56,820 bases of DNA from Buttiauxella noackiae ATCC 51607 (GTDB lineage: Bacteria > Pseudomonadota > Gammaproteobacteria > Enterobacterales > Enterobacteriaceae), in the NCBI RefSeq assembly GCF_001654865.1, contig NZ_LXEO01000058.1, forward strand, positions 1 to 56,820. The letters are read 5' to 3'. The translations under genes and the position numbers were made by a program. Shown one piece after another: positions 1-9,783 of this stretch. Position 1 is the stretch's first letter. Each line of letters begins with the position of its first letter. The notes under the pieces are model-generated. The model was not told the DNA's origin and did not search any database. It was given only the letters and a program-made list of their open reading frames with translations.

Positions 1-85
1 TTATATCAGGACTAGTCATGCAGTTTAGGGCTTCGTCGGTGGGATTGGCACGGCGACATCCGACAAAATCGCTAATCTAAAACCT

Positions 86-197
86 CGTCTCAAAACCACG
101 ACATCGCGATTTTTATTGTCGCTGTTTGGTGACTATTAACTCATTGATAAAAAGTAATAATTCCAAACTCTAACTTAAGTGTCTCTAAAAAGAGACA
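86..197 (+). promoter_or_regulatory. Three GlrR-type activator sites upstream of glmZ
   Basis: Three copies of the GlrR (QseF) motif TGTC-N10-GACA are seen: 86-103 (one mismatch, CGTC...GACA), 117-134 (one mismatch, TGTC...GACT) and 180-197 (perfect). Their starts are 31 and 63 bp apart, that is about three and six helical turns, so all face the same side of the DNA. GlrR is the sigma-54 activator known to drive glmY, and glmZ in some enterics. The perfect site lies about 140 bp upstream of the glmZ start, a normal distance for such an activator. No convincing IHF site was identified in between. Confidence 0.8.
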
Positions 198-309
198 CTA
201 TTGCAGTGCTTCTCAGGTACAAAAATAGCTCACCCATTGCCAGAGGAGTGCCAGATAACATCATGAATATAAAATGATTCCTGGTGACGGATAATTATGA
301 ATTCAAACC

Positions 310-325
310 TGGCATGCATCGTGCA
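310..325 (+). promoter_or_regulatory. Sigma-54 promoter of glmZ
   Basis: TGGCA-N7-TGCA matches the -24/-12 consensus, with GG at 311-312 and GC at 323-324. Counting from the -12 C places the transcription start at 336-337, exactly where the GlmZ sequence begins. An AT-rich stretch at 326-333 could provide an overlapping sigma-70 -10 element, as described for glmY/glmZ in enterics. The sigma-54 reading is supported by the upstream GlrR-type sites. Confidence 0.82.
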
Positions 326-336
326 ATAATATACCT

Positions 337-538
337 GTAGATGCTCATTCCACTTATTATGTTTGCTTAGGCTTCATAAACCCAGGAATGACGCAGAGCC
401 GATTACGGTGCTTATCGTCCACCGACAGATGTCGTCTTTCAGGCCTCATCCAACACCATGGACATAACGTTGAGTGAAGCACCACTTAGTTGTCTTAAAG
501 ACCTGTTTTGACACCTGCCAATTGGCAGGTGTTTTTTT
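337..538 (+). ncRNA. glmZ: GlmZ small regulatory RNA
   Basis: The stretch opens with GTAGATGCTCATTCC, contains the conserved core around GGAATGACGCAGAGCCG and TACGGTGCTTATCGTCCAC, and ends in a strong terminator. This is the enterobacterial GlmZ RNA, about 200 nt, in its usual place next to hemY. GlmZ pairs with the glmS leader with Hfq help and raises glucosamine-6-phosphate synthase when glucosamine-6-phosphate is short; RapZ/RNase E inactivate it by cleavage near the pairing region (here about 485-505), and GlmY acts as decoy for RapZ. Length and both ends agree with the known RNA. Confidence 0.93.
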
Positions 539-540
539 TT
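512..540 (+). terminator. Intrinsic terminator of glmZ
   Basis: A perfect 20-base palindrome, CACCTGCCAATTGGCAGGTG, at 512-531 is followed by nine T residues. This is a textbook Rho-independent terminator on the plus strand and forms the 3' end of GlmZ. Confidence 0.95.
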
Positions 541-558
541 GCATGGAGGAAATAGATA

Positions 559-580
559 AGGGCGACAGTTAGCGCCCTTG
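559..580 (-). terminator. Possible weak terminator after hemY
   Basis: AAGGGCG and CGCCCTT form a 7-bp stem just after the hemY stop codon. On the minus strand it is followed by TATCTATTT, a poor U tract, so this is either a weak terminator of hemCDXY or only a 3' stabilising hairpin. Confidence 0.4.
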
Positions 581-585
581 GGGTG

Positions 586-1782
586 TTATGAATTGGGGTT
601 GTTTTGTAGGGTTAGCAGCAGGCCATCACGGCGCATCAAGGCCGCCTCTTCTGGGTTGTGCAGACGATCCAGGCAATCAGCCAACCATGCATAATCAAAG
701 GCATCAGGACGCTGTTTGAGTGCTTCACGGAAAGCCTCGCTTGCCTGTTGCCATTCACCGTGTTTCATCAATAACTGACCGAGTGTGCTATTGAGCAATG
801 GGCGATCGCCTTGTGTCTTGATCTGCTGGCGAAGGGCTTTTTCAAGTTGCTCCGGGTTGCCTGATTTCAGACGTGGCATCAGTAAAATCAAACGCTCGTC
901 GTACTGGCGTTTTAGGCCATCAAGAATGATTTCCTGTGCTGCATCATGATCGTCACACTCAATAAGATGCTCCGCCATCGCCACCTGTAGTACGGTTTCA
1001 TGGCGTGTCTTACGGCTTTGATTCTTCCACCAGGTCTTCAGCCCATCATTACCCTGATCAGCCATCGCTTGGTCCATCAAGCCAATCCAGGCTTGTTGTT
1101 GCAGCATGGCACGGTGTGCTTCATCGCCAACCTGCACTTTGTCCATCGCTGGCAAAATATCAAGCAGTGAACCCCATGCACCGGTACGCACATATGCCAT
1201 TTCGGCAAGGCGCAGCACTTCAGGGTGACGTGGTGCGGTCTCCAGCAATTTATCCACGCCGTGGCGCGCAGCATGGTTTTCGTTACGCACCAGTTGCAGG
1301 CGCACGCGGGTAATTTCTACCGGGAGTTGATCGCTATCTGCCAATTCGGCTGCACGTTCCAGATGCTGGTTTGCACGAATTTCATCGCCACGCTGTTGCG
1401 CTGCTTCAGCTGCCAACAAGTAGTTCACCACTGGTTGTTCAGCATGATCGGCGTTTTTCAGCATCAGCTTCTCAACTTGCTGATAGTCACCCTCTGCTAA
1501 TTTCAGCAGTGCAGCTTTGGTTTGCTTGCGCGCGCGACTGCTTTTGCGCCCAACAAACCAGCCACGAGTACGAGCCCCGGTACGGAAAACACGGCGCAGT
1601 ATCCATTCAATAGCAAACAGCACCACCATTGTCAGGATCAGGATGATCACCAGGCCTGTTACGCTGGTTTCGACGTTGTAATTGTCAGTTTGGATCAGCA
1701 CATAACCCTGATGTCCGGCGAGCATTGGTCCAAGAACGATCCCGGCGATCAACAGCAGAAAGAGTAATAAGACTTTAATCAT
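586..1782 (-). CDS. hemY: Haem biosynthesis-associated TPR membrane protein HemY
   Basis: A 398-residue protein matching enterobacterial HemY. Residues about 1-25 and 42-62 form two hydrophobic membrane segments, followed by a basic stretch and a long helical, tetratricopeptide-like domain (for example around residues 330-375) expected on the cytoplasmic side. It is the last gene of hemCDXY, starting 2 bp after hemX ends, so it is translated from the same message. Its biochemical role is not firmly settled in the family; it should not be confused with the protoporphyrinogen oxidase also called HemY in Bacillus. Length equals the E. coli protein. Confidence 0.95.
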   Translation of the reverse strand: MIKVLLLFLLLIAGIVLGPMLAGHQGYVLIQTDNYNVETSVTGLVIILILTMVVLFAIEWILRRVFRTGARTRGWFVGRKSSRARKQTKAALLKLAEGDYQQVEKLMLKNADHAEQPVVNYLLAAEAAQQRGDEIRANQHLERAAELADSDQLPVEITRVRLQLVRNENHAARHGVDKLLETAPRHPEVLRLAEMAYVRTGAWGSLLDILPAMDKVQVGDEAHRAMLQQQAWIGLMDQAMADQGNDGLKTWWKNQSRKTRHETVLQVAMAEHLIECDDHDAAQEIILDGLKRQYDERLILLMPRLKSGNPEQLEKALRQQIKTQGDRPLLNSTLGQLLMKHGEWQQASEAFREALKQRPDAFDYAWLADCLDRLHNPEEAALMRRDGLLLTLQNNPNS

Positions 1783-1784
1783 GC

Positions 1785-2963
1785 TTATTCTCCTTGAGTT
1801 GTTGCAGGCGCTTGTTCAGGCGCGGCAGGTTCAGCGGGAGTGGTTGCGCTCGCAGCAGGTTGGGCAAGTAAATTACGTACCCGAGTCTGCATCAGCTTTT
1901 CCAGTAAAGGCTGGCTTTCCAGCGTCTGCGGAACATCCATATTGATGCTTTGCTGGCTAAGAGAGTCCAGCTCATCAAGGAAGGATTTTGTTACGCTGTC
2001 GTTGGTGTCGTAATAGGCCCGAACCCAAGTGGAAACATTCTCCAGCGACTGTTTGTAGGTTTCATCCTGATGACGTGGAACCGCTTGTGCCGCAACCAGC
2101 AAGCGTGAACGAATATTCTCACGCAGATAAACATCTTGATTTGGCGCTAATAAAGGAACGGCGGTTTCATCGCGGCGGCGAACAGTAATGAAACTATCTA
2201 TAAAGTTGTGCCAGCTTTTAGTTAGATTTTCACGCCATTCCGTCACCGTGCTGGATAGCTCGCTGCCGTCGGAATCCATCGGCGTATCGTCACTATTGTT
2301 ATCTGCAAGACGTAGATTATCGACCTGATTAGAAAGCTGATTGAGCTTGAGAATAATCCCGTCGTAGTCGACCTGAGTAATTGCTGATAACGCAGAAATA
2401 TCGTCCGTCAGAGCACGGCGAACGCTAAGTAAGCTCGGGTCGTTCATATCAGCGAGGCTGGCATCAGCACTTTTCAAAAGTGCTGCCGCCGTGGTGACAT
2501 CCTGATCGCTCCACAATTTACGCCCGGCCAGTTTCACCAGGAAGTCGGATTGCGCTAACAACCAGGTTTTTGCATCGCTGCCGGAAATCGTGGCTACTTT
2601 TTGCTGCACTTCATCAAGTTCGCGAGCCAGATTTTCCTGCTGACGATCCGACTCCTGCAGTGCAGTTGCCTGCTGCTTGATGGTTGTTTCCAGAGAAGCT
2701 TGCTGCTGTTCTTGTTGCTTTTGTAAGGCGGTGAGCTGCGTTGCCAATGCATCGGTGTTGGCATTTTGCGCCGCTGCCTGATGCTTACCATAACTGTAAA
2801 GACCGCCACCTAACGCAAGGGCAATAGCAATGGCGATAGCACCTAGCGCAATTCCGGCAATACCACTACGATTTTTTTGTGGTGGCTGTTCTGAAAGCGG
2901 AGCGCTTTCTACCGCAGGTGTGGTCTCTTCAACCATGGCGGAGTTGTTTTGTTGTTCCGTCAT
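1785..2963 (-). CDS. hemX: HemX membrane protein, uroporphyrinogen operon
   Basis: The 392-residue product has an acidic, Glu-rich N-terminus, one membrane segment at about residues 34-58 (Gly/Ala/Ile-rich), a Gln/Glu-rich coiled coil at about 65-130 and a soluble C-terminal domain ending in a Pro/Ala tail. It resembles E. coli HemX, once thought to be a uroporphyrinogen III methylase; that activity is doubtful and a scaffold or regulatory role is assumed. The start MTEQQ at 2963 is chosen because it fits the family; an in-frame ATG at 2999 would add 12 residues encoded by ERIC-derived DNA. The gene follows hemD after an unusually long 91-bp gap. Confidence 0.93.
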   Translation of the reverse strand: MTEQQNNSAMVEETTPAVESAPLSEQPPQKNRSGIAGIALGAIAIAIALALGGGLYSYGKHQAAAQNANTDALATQLTALQKQQEQQQASLETTIKQQATALQESDRQQENLARELDEVQQKVATISGSDAKTWLLAQSDFLVKLAGRKLWSDQDVTTAAALLKSADASLADMNDPSLLSVRRALTDDISALSAITQVDYDGIILKLNQLSNQVDNLRLADNNSDDTPMDSDGSELSSTVTEWRENLTKSWHNFIDSFITVRRRDETAVPLLAPNQDVYLRENIRSRLLVAAQAVPRHQDETYKQSLENVSTWVRAYYDTNDSVTKSFLDELDSLSQQSINMDVPQTLESQPLLEKLMQTRVRNLLAQPAASATTPAEPAAPEQAPATTQGE

Positions 2964-2970
2964 TGTGGCG

Positions 2971-3050
2971 TCCCATATTGTTTCCCCTTCATACTTCAAG
3001 TTGCATGTACATTGGCCTCGCCTTACTGCAACTCAAATTATTTTGGGGAT
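2971..3050. repeat. Internally deleted ERIC repeat between hemD and hemX
   Basis: ATACTTCAAGTTGCATGTAC (2991-3010) with TTGGC just after it is one ERIC arm, and CTGCAACTCAAATTATTTTG (3026-3045) is the other; the central palindrome is missing. The element lies inside the hemCDXY message and accounts for the enlarged hemD-hemX spacer. Confidence 0.7.
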
Positions 3051-3054
3051 TGAT

Positions 3055-3795
3055 TTATTGTAACGCGCGAAGCAGCGCGTCATTGTCTGCGTTATCGGCG
3101 ACCCGAATATCTTGCCAGCCCAAATCCCGGGCAAGGTCTGCCAAACGCTCACTGACAACTAACAGTCGGCAGTGTAGTAACCAGTTTTTGCGATACCACT
3201 CCGGAATGAGTGCATAAAGTTGTTGTAGCATTTCACCGCTTGTCACGACCAGCGTTGAAACCCCACGTTCGCGCCAGCGAAAGGCTTCTTCCATTCCGTC
3301 ATAAATTCTGGCACTTCTTTGGTAGCATTCGCAGAATGTCACTTCTGCACCGCGTTCAGTTAGTGTTTCACCTAATAGCTCGCGTCCACCGTTTCCACGT
3401 AAAATGAGTGCCCGCTTTCCGGCAACATTCTGTAATTCAGGTAATTGTAGCAACACTTCCGACGTTTCCCTGTCTTGCGGATAGCGAATCGGCAAATGGC
3501 TAACCGTGTGAAACGCTAAGGCTGTCGTACGCCCAATGGCAAACCAGGCAATATGTGAAGGCCAGGAGATGCCGTTTTGGCGTAATTGGGGGTGGGCATA
3601 ATTTATGACGTGCTGCGATAACACGAACACCAGGTCGCCTTCATTCAGGCTTGCCAGCATCTGAGGCAGTTTGTCCAACTGTCGGCCGGGGGAAAACTCG
3701 ATAAGTGGAAAGCTATACGCCACCTGCCCCAGTGCGCGCAGTCTGCTCACTAATTCGTCCCCGGCAGGGGAAGGGCGGGTGACAAGTATCGTCAT
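3055..3795 (-). CDS. hemD: Uroporphyrinogen-III synthase
   Basis: A 246-residue cytoplasmic enzyme that closes hydroxymethylbilane with inversion of ring D to give uroporphyrinogen III, the branch-point precursor of haem, sirohaem and cobalamin. The N-terminus ([12 protein letters not shown]) and the later segment [12 protein letters not shown] fit the two-lobed HemD fold. It overlaps the 3' end of hemC by 4 bp (3792-3795), implying coupled translation of two consecutive pathway enzymes. The length is identical to the E. coli enzyme. Confidence 0.96.
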   Translation of the reverse strand: MTILVTRPSPAGDELVSRLRALGQVAYSFPLIEFSPGRQLDKLPQMLASLNEGDLVFVLSQHVINYAHPQLRQNGISWPSHIAWFAIGRTTALAFHTVSHLPIRYPQDRETSEVLLQLPELQNVAGKRALILRGNGGRELLGETLTERGAEVTFCECYQRSARIYDGMEEAFRWRERGVSTLVVTSGEMLQQLYALIPEWYRKNWLLHCRLLVVSERLADLARDLGWQDIRVADNADNDALLRALQ

Positions 3796-4733
3796 GCCGG
3801 AGCATCTCCGTCATAAACGGCGGCAAGAATTTCGCGCGCGCCTTTATCGAGAAGCTCTTCCGCAAGCGAAATGCCCATGACTTCGGCATCTTCTGGTTTA
3901 CCACGGCGTTCGCCACGCACCAATATCGAACCGTCTGGCGCGCCTACTAATGCGCGCAGCCATAGCTCGCCATCTTTCAATTCAGCATAACTGCCAATCG
4001 GCACCTGGCATCCACCTTCGAGGCGCATGTTCATGGCGCGTTCAGCACAGACGCGAATTGCAGTCTCTTCATGGTTAAGTGAAGCGAGCAGCGCTTGAGT
4101 GTATTCATCATCAAGACGGCATTCGATTCCCACCGCGCCCTGGCCTACAGCGGGTAGAGATATTTCCGCAGGCAATGCGTAGCGAATACGTGATTGCAAG
4201 CCAAGACGGTTAAGCCCGGCTACCGCCAGAATAATTGCGTCATAGTCGCCGTTATCAAGTTTACCCAGACGGGTTCCCACATTGCCGCGCAATGAGCGAA
4301 TCACAAGGTCCGGGCGGCGCTCGGCGATCTGGCATTGGCGGCGGAGGCTGGAAGTGCCTACAACGCTGCCTGCCGGGAGAGAATCAAGACTAGAGAAATT
4401 ATTGGAGACAAAAGCGTCACGCGGATCGTCACGCTCGCAAATCGTCACTAACCCTAAGCCTTCAGGAAATTCGACTGGCACATCTTTCATTGAATGCACG
4501 GCGATATCCGCGCGGCCTTCAAGCAGTGCTAACTCTAATTCTTTGACAAACAATCCTTTGCCACCAACTTTCGCCAGCGGTGTATCAAGAATGATGTCGC
4601 CACGCGTAACCATAGGCACCAGTTCAACCATGAGCTGGGGATGGCACGCCTCCAGGCGTTGTTTGACATAATGTGCTTGCCAGAGTGCTAATGGACTTTG
4701 GCGAGTGGCAATTCTTAATACATTGTCTAACAT
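3792..4733 (-). CDS. hemC: Porphobilinogen deaminase (hydroxymethylbilane synthase)
   Basis: The 313-residue enzyme polymerises four porphobilinogen units into hydroxymethylbilane. The dipyrromethane cofactor cysteine is present in [12 protein letters not shown] near residue 242, and the N-terminal [14 protein letters not shown] motif is typical. It is the first gene of hemCDXY, divergent from cyaA across a 281-bp region, and shares haem synthesis with hemB and hemG further along this window. Confidence 0.97.
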   Translation of the reverse strand: MLDNVLRIATRQSPLALWQAHYVKQRLEACHPQLMVELVPMVTRGDIILDTPLAKVGGKGLFVKELELALLEGRADIAVHSMKDVPVEFPEGLGLVTICERDDPRDAFVSNNFSSLDSLPAGSVVGTSSLRRQCQIAERRPDLVIRSLRGNVGTRLGKLDNGDYDAIILAVAGLNRLGLQSRIRYALPAEISLPAVGQGAVGIECRLDDEYTQALLASLNHEETAIRVCAERAMNMRLEGGCQVPIGSYAELKDGELWLRALVGAPDGSILVRGERRGKPEDAEVMGISLAEELLDKGAREILAAVYDGDAPA

Positions 4734-4903
4734 TGCTAGTTACCGTAATTATCGTCTCTGACCATCCTACCACTCTTCAAGGAAGGCTGTCAGTTTCAAC
4801 GGGTTTGCGGAAAAGAGGGACATATTTCGTATTATGGAAGATAAAGCCGGTAGGCGGAGCGGAAGTTGGCGCGTAGCGCATCTTTCTTTACGGTCAACCA
4901 GCA

Positions 4904-4925
4904 AGGTGTTAAATTGATCACGTTT
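4904..4925 (+). promoter_or_regulatory. CRP site in the cyaA promoter
   Basis: TGTTAAATTGATCACG at 4907-4922 is the CRP half-site pair TGTTA-N6-TCACG, the same as the operator known upstream of E. coli cyaA. In E. coli CRP-cAMP binding here represses cyaA, giving feedback control of cAMP synthesis. It lies 25 bp upstream of a TATAAT box. Confidence 0.85.
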
Positions 4926-4949
4926 CCAGCAATTCTTTGCCTTGTCGTT

Positions 4950-4955
4950 TATAAT
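4950..4955 (+). promoter_or_regulatory. -10 box of the main cyaA promoter
   Basis: A perfect TATAAT lies 60 bp before the cyaA start codon and just downstream of the CRP site, so transcription would start near 4962. No good -35 hexamer is seen 17 bp upstream. The rest of 4734-5014 must also hold the divergent hemC promoter, which could not be pinpointed. Confidence 0.7.
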
Positions 4956-5014
4956 AGAGGCAACAACCGGGAAACGGGTTTTTTCGTAATACTGAAACCA
5001 TCAGGCGATATGTC

Positions 5015-7567
5015 TTGTACCTCTATATTGAGACTCTTAAACAGAGACTGGATGCCATCAACCAACTGCGTGTAGATCGCGCACTTGCGGCAATGGGCCC
5101 TGCTTTTCAACAGGTCTACAGTCTTCTGCCAACATTGTTACATTATCATCACCCGCTGATGCCAGGTTACCTTGAAGGTAACGTTCCACATGGCATTTGC
5201 ATCTACACGCCTGATGAAACCCAACGCCACTATCTTAACGAACTCGAATTGATGCGCGGTATGCCGCCGCAGAAATCAGAATCCGGTGAATTGCCTATCA
5301 CGGGCCTCTATACCATGGGCAGTACATCGTCCGTTGGGCAGAGTTGTTCATCCGATCTGGATATTTGGGTTTGTCACCAGTCATGGCTCGATAATGACGA
5401 GCGTCAGTTGCTACAACGTAAATGTAGCGTGTTGGAAAGCTGGGCTGCATCTTTAGGTGTTGAAGTTAGCTTCTTCCTGATTGACGAAAACCGCTTCCGC
5501 CATAACGAAAGTGGCAGTCTGGGCGGCGAAGACTGTGGTTCAACACAACATATATTGTTGCTGGACGAATTCTACCGCACCGCTGTGCGCCTGGCCGGGA
5601 AACGTATTCTTTGGAGTATGGTGCCGGGCGATGAAGAAGATCATTACGACGATTACGTAATGAGCCTCTACTCGCAGGGCGTGCTTACGCCAAACGAATG
5701 GCTGGATCTCGGTGGTTTAAGCTCTCTGTCAGCGGAAGAATACTTTGGAGCCAGCCTGTGGCAGCTCTATAAGAGTATTGATTCACCTTATAAAGCCGTG
5801 CTCAAAACGCTGCTGCTGGAAGCCTATTCCTGGGAATACCCGAATACTCGCTTACTGGCAAAAGACATTAAACAACGTCTGCATAATGGCGAGATAGTCT
5901 CTTTTGGGCTTGATCCTTACTGCATGATGCTGGAGCGTGTGACTCATTACCTCACGCAAATTGAAGACACGGCGCGTCTGGACTTAGTACGCCGCTGCTT
6001 CTATCTGAAAGTGTGCGAAAAACTGTCCCGTGAGCGTGCCTGTGTAGGCTGGCGTCGTGAAGTCTTAAGCCAACTGGTCAAAGACTGGGGCTGGGACGAG
6101 CTACGTCTGGCGATGCTTGATAACCGCGCTAACTGGAAAATCGACCAGGTTCGCGATGCGCACAACGAACTCCTTGATGCGATGATGCAAAGCTATCGCA
6201 ACCTGATTCGTTTCGCTCGCCGTAACAACCTGAGCGTCAGCGCAAGTCCGCAAGATATCGGTGTGTTGACCCGTAAATTGTATGCAGCGTTTGAAGCGCT
6301 ACCAGGCAAAGTCACGCTGGTTAACCCGCAGATTTCTCCTGATTTGTCAGAGCCGAATCTGACCTTTATCCATGTTCCGCCTGGTCGTGCCAACCGTTCA
6401 GGTTGGTATCTCTACAACCGTGCGCCAAACATGGATTCCATCATCAGCCATCAACCGCTGGAATATAACCGTTATCTTAATAAGCTGGTGGCATGGGCCT
6501 ACTTCAACGGCCTGCTGACTTCGCGCACCCGCCTGTTTATTAAGGGCAACGGAATCTGTGATTTGCCAAAATTGCAGGAAATGGTTGCCGACGTTTCGCA
6601 CCACTTCCCGCTGCGTCTGCCTGCGCCAACCGCGAAAGCGTTGTATAGCCCATGCGAAATTCGCCATTTGGCTATTATTGTTAACCTCGAATACGACCCG
6701 ACTGCGGCATTCCGCAATCAGGTTGTTCATTTCGATTTCCGTAAGCTGGATGTGTTCAGCTTCGGGCAACAGCAACAGTGCCTGGTGGGAAGCGTTGACC
6801 TGCTTTACCGCAACTCCTGGAATGAAGTGCGTACCCTGCATTTCAACGGCGAGCAATCGATGATTGAGGCGCTGAAAACTATTCTGGGCAAAATGCACCA
6901 GGATGCAGCGCCGCCAGATAGTGTTGAAGTGTTTTGTTATAGCCAGCATCTGCGTGGGCTTATCCGCACACGCGTTCAGCAGCTGGTTTCTGAATGTATC
7001 GACTTCCGCTTGTCCAGCACACGCCAGGAACCTGGCCGTTTTAAAGCGCTGCGTATTTCGGGCCAAACGTGGGGGCTATTCTTCGAACGGCTGAGCGTTT
7101 CAGTGCAAAAACTGGAGAATGCAGTCGAGTTCTACGGTGCGATTTCGCACAACAAACTGCACGGTCTGTCAGTGCAGGTGGAAACCAATCAGGTTCAGTT
7201 GCCGTCAGTGGTAGATGGGTTTGCCAGTGAAGGGATCATTCAATTCTTCTTTGAAGAAGCGAGTGAGGATCACGGGTTCAATATCTATATCCTCGATGAG
7301 ACGAACCGCGCAGAGGTGTATCACCACTGTGAGGGCAGTAAAGAAGATTTAGTGCGTGATGTCAGCCGTTTCTACTCGTCTTCGCACGATCGTTTCACCT
7401 ACGGCTCAAGCTTCATTAACTTCAACTTGCCGCAGTTCTATCAGATTGTGAAAGTCGATGGGCGCTCGCAGGTGATCCCGTTCCGCACCCAGACTATTAC
7501 AGCAGCGACGCCGACTAATCATGATGATAGCAATGCGCCGCTACTTCAGCAGTACAGCAACAGCTAG
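5015..7567 (+). CDS. cyaA: Class I adenylate cyclase
   Basis: The 850-residue enzyme converts ATP to cAMP, the co-activator of CRP. The N-terminal catalytic half contains [20 protein letters not shown] (about residues 102-121), the nucleotidyltransferase-like motif of class I cyclases; the C-terminal half is the regulatory domain that senses phosphorylated EIIA-Glc. The start is the TTG at 5015 giving [13 protein letters not shown], the weak start also used in E. coli, which keeps expression low. Its stop codon overlaps that of convergent cyaY. Confidence 0.97.
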   Translation: MYLYIETLKQRLDAINQLRVDRALAAMGPAFQQVYSLLPTLLHYHHPLMPGYLEGNVPHGICIYTPDETQRHYLNELELMRGMPPQKSESGELPITGLYTMGSTSSVGQSCSSDLDIWVCHQSWLDNDERQLLQRKCSVLESWAASLGVEVSFFLIDENRFRHNESGSLGGEDCGSTQHILLLDEFYRTAVRLAGKRILWSMVPGDEEDHYDDYVMSLYSQGVLTPNEWLDLGGLSSLSAEEYFGASLWQLYKSIDSPYKAVLKTLLLEAYSWEYPNTRLLAKDIKQRLHNGEIVSFGLDPYCMMLERVTHYLTQIEDTARLDLVRRCFYLKVCEKLSRERACVGWRREVLSQLVKDWGWDELRLAMLDNRANWKIDQVRDAHNELLDAMMQSYRNLIRFARRNNLSVSASPQDIGVLTRKLYAAFEALPGKVTLVNPQISPDLSEPNLTFIHVPPGRANRSGWYLYNRAPNMDSIISHQPLEYNRYLNKLVAWAYFNGLLTSRTRLFIKGNGICDLPKLQEMVADVSHHFPLRLPAPTAKALYSPCEIRHLAIIVNLEYDPTAAFRNQVVHFDFRKLDVFSFGQQQQCLVGSVDLLYRNSWNEVRTLHFNGEQSMIEALKTILGKMHQDAAPPDSVEVFCYSQHLRGLIRTRVQQLVSECIDFRLSSTRQEPGRFKALRISGQTWGLFFERLSVSVQKLENAVEFYGAISHNKLHGLSVQVETNQVQLPSVVDGFASEGIIQFFFEEASEDHGFNIYILDETNRAEVYHHCEGSKEDLVRDVSRFYSSSHDRFTYGSSFINFNLPQFYQIVKVDGRSQVIPFRTQTITAATPTNHDDSNAPLLQQYSNS

Positions 7568-7884
7568 CTAAAGCTAACTGGTTCACCCGCTTGCTGTGTG
7601 CAAGCTTCTTCGAGTAATGCCCAAAACTCTGCGCCGCTACGGTCACAAATCCATTTGTCGTCTTTCAGGTTAAAATGGTAACCGCCACTTTTGGTGGCAA
7701 GCCATACCTGATGGAGAGGCTCCTGGCGATTGATAATAATCTTGCTGCGGTTCTCAAAACTCAGGGTCAGCACGCCGCCATTGATTTCGCAGTCAATATC
7801 GCTATCACCATCCCAGTCATCCAGGCGTTCTTCGATTGTTGACCACAGGCCGTCAGCTAAGCGATGAAATTCACTGTCGTTCAT
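7564..7884 (-). CDS. cyaY: Frataxin-like iron-sulfur assembly protein CyaY
   Basis: A 106-residue bacterial frataxin. The acidic first helix ([16 protein letters not shown], about residues 19-34) is the iron-binding surface, and [19 protein letters not shown] plus the [14 protein letters not shown] strand complete the frataxin fold. It binds the IscS desulfurase and tunes iron-sulfur cluster assembly. It is convergent with cyaA; the two stop codons share the tetranucleotide CTAG at 7564-7567, leaving no room for a separate terminator. Confidence 0.96.
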   Translation of the reverse strand: MNDSEFHRLADGLWSTIEERLDDWDGDSDIDCEINGGVLTLSFENRSKIIINRQEPLHQVWLATKSGGYHFNLKDDKWICDRSGAEFWALLEEACTQQAGEPVSFS

Positions 7885-8012
7885 GTCTTTTTCTCAGTTG
7901 TTCGTCTTGCGGGCAGTATAAAAGCAACACAGGTGAATAGAAAAGAGTATTGCTTTTCAGGGATCACCTGCGATGATAGACAGCAGAATATTGGCTTACA
8001 GGCATCTCAATA

Positions 8013-8219
8013 ATGAAGAAAATTCTCTGCCCATTCGCTCTCATGCTGGCACTTTTTAGTCTTTCTGGCTGTGGCCTCAAAGGGCCTCTCTATTTCCCGC
8101 CAGCAGATGGTAAAACCAAGCCTACATCTCAGGTCACCCCTAAGCCACAGCCGCAATCAACCACGCCAGATCGTAATAATCGTGGTACTGATAACGCGCC
8201 GACTCAGGTTGTCTACTAG
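8013..8219 (+). CDS. lptM: Small outer-membrane lipoprotein LptM (YifL)
   Basis: A 68-residue prelipoprotein: signal peptide of about 19 residues, lipobox LSGC with the lipidated Cys at about residue 20, then the conserved GLKGPLYFPP segment and a Pro/Gln/Thr-rich disordered tail. In E. coli LptM binds the LPS translocon LptDE and assists LptD disulfide maturation by mimicking LPS. It lies 38 bp upstream of dapF and is probably co-transcribed with it. Confidence 0.92.
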   Translation: MKKILCPFALMLALFSLSGCGLKGPLYFPPADGKTKPTSQVTPKPQPQSTTPDRNNRGTDNAPTQVVY

Positions 8220-8257
8220 CACATTATTAATAAGTAGCCGCGTATATGGAGCAGAAG

Positions 8258-9082
8258 ATGCAGTTTTCGAAGATGCATGGCCTTGGCAATGACTTTATGG
8301 TCGTCGACGCGGTGACTCAAAACGTCTATTTCTCCCCTGAGCTTATCCGCCGTCTGGCCGACAGGCATTTGGGAGTGGGTTTTGATCAGTTGTTGGTGGT
8401 TGAACCGCCATACGATCCTGACCTCGATTTCCATTATCGTATTTTTAACGCCGATGGCAGCGAAGTCTCGCAATGCGGTAATGGTGCACGTTGCTTTGCG
8501 CGTTTTGTGCGCCTGAAGGGGCTTACCAACAAACGTGATATTCGCGTTAGTACCGCCAATGGCCGCATGATTCTCAGCGTGACGGAAGATGAGTTGGTAC
8601 GCGTGAATATGGGCGAGCCCAATTTCGAGCCTTCTGCTGTGCCGTTCCGCGCAAACAAAGCGGAAAAGACCTATATTATGCGTGCCGCTGAACAAACCAT
8701 TATGTGTGGCGTCGTGTCGATGGGTAATCCTCATTGCGTGATTCAGGTTGATGACGTAACAACGGCCGCTGTGGAAACACTGGGGCCAGTGATGGAAAAC
8801 CATGAGCGTTTTCCTGAGCGTGCAAACATTGGCTTTATGCAGGTTGTAACCAAAGAACATATCCGTCTGCGCGTTTATGAACGTGGCGCCGGGGAAACAC
8901 AAGCTTGTGGCAGCGGTGCTTGCGGCGCAGTTGCTGTGGGCATCTTGCAAGGGATACTTGCGGAAGAGGTTCGCGTTGAGCTGCCTGGTGGTCGTCTTGA
9001 TATCGCCTGGAAAGGGCCGGGAACGCCGTTGTTTATGACCGGCCCAGCGGCCCACGTCTATGATGGGTTTATACATCTATGA
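8258..9082 (+). CDS. dapF: Diaminopimelate epimerase
   Basis: The 274-residue cofactor-independent epimerase interconverts LL- and meso-diaminopimelate for lysine and peptidoglycan synthesis. The two catalytic cysteines are visible in the motifs [10 protein letters not shown] and [11 protein letters not shown]. The start at 8258 ([13 protein letters not shown]) is chosen because it matches the family and has GGAG about 8 bp upstream; an in-frame ATG at 8246 would add four residues. The stop overlaps the yigA start by 4 bp. Confidence 0.96.
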   Translation: MQFSKMHGLGNDFMVVDAVTQNVYFSPELIRRLADRHLGVGFDQLLVVEPPYDPDLDFHYRIFNADGSEVSQCGNGARCFARFVRLKGLTNKRDIRVSTANGRMILSVTEDELVRVNMGEPNFEPSAVPFRANKAEKTYIMRAAEQTIMCGVVSMGNPHCVIQVDDVTTAAVETLGPVMENHERFPERANIGFMQVVTKEHIRLRVYERGAGETQACGSGACGAVAVGILQGILAEEVRVELPGGRLDIAWKGPGTPLFMTGPAAHVYDGFIHL

Positions 9083-9783
9083 AGAATGCCGAGGAACAGC
9101 AAGAAGCCGTATTGGAACTGGATGACCGAATGGTGGCGGAATATCTGCTGCGTCATCCCGATTTCTTTATTCGTAATGCCCAGCATGTAGAACAGATGCA
9201 AGTGCCGCATCCGGTACGTGGCACTGTTTCGTTGGTTGAGTGGCACATGGCGCGTAGCCGTAACCATATCAATTTCCTTGAAGAAAACATGACCCTGCTG
9301 ATGGAGCAGGCGAGTGCCAACGAAGGTTTGTTTTATCGCTTACTGAAGTTGCAGGGTCGTCTGGCTTCTGCCACGAGTTTGCAGGATATGCTTAACCGCT
9401 TGCACCGTTGGGCGCGCGAAATGGGTCTGGCTGGCGCAAATGTGCGTCTTTTTGCGGACCGTTGGCGGATTGGTGCTCCTTCTGATTTTACCCATTTAGC
9501 ACTGAATCGGCAGGCTTTCGAGCCGTTGCGTATTCAACGTCTTGGGGGCCATCAGCATTATTTGGGGCCATTAAATGGCCCTGAATTACTGGTTGTTTTA
9601 CCTCAGGCGAAAGCCATTGGTTCAGTGGCCGTGTCTCTGATGGGTAGTGAGGCTGATTTAGGCGTACTGGTTTTCAGTAGCCGCGACCCTCAGCATTACC
9701 AGGAAGGGCAAGGCACACAATTACTTCACGAACTGGCGCTGATGTTGCCAGACTTGCTGGAGCGCTGGGTCGAGCGAGTATGA
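9079..9783 (+). CDS. yigA: DUF484 protein YigA
   Basis: A 234-residue cytoplasmic protein of the DUF484 family, with an N-terminal helical part ([17 protein letters not shown], then [12 protein letters not shown]) and a GAF-like C-terminal half. Its function is not established. Its place between dapF and xerC, with 4-bp overlaps at both ends, is conserved in enterics and suggests translational coupling rather than a known shared pathway. Confidence 0.93.
   Translation: MKNAEEQQEAVLELDDRMVAEYLLRHPDFFIRNAQHVEQMQVPHPVRGTVSLVEWHMARSRNHINFLEENMTLLMEQASANEGLFYRLLKLQGRLASATSLQDMLNRLHRWAREMGLAGANVRLFADRWRIGAPSDFTHLALNRQAFEPLRIQRLGGHQHYLGPLNGPELLVVLPQAKAIGSVAVSLMGSEADLGVLVFSSRDPQHYQEGQGTQLLHELALMLPDLLERWVERV

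Noticed and set aside
6398-7066. 222-codon open frame opposite cyaA
   Set aside because: Antisense shadow of the conserved CyaA C-terminal half; composition is not protein-like.
8216-9076. 286-codon open frame on the minus strand
   Set aside because: It lies wholly opposite dapF, whose protein is fully conserved; the minus-strand product is His-rich and resembles no protein family.
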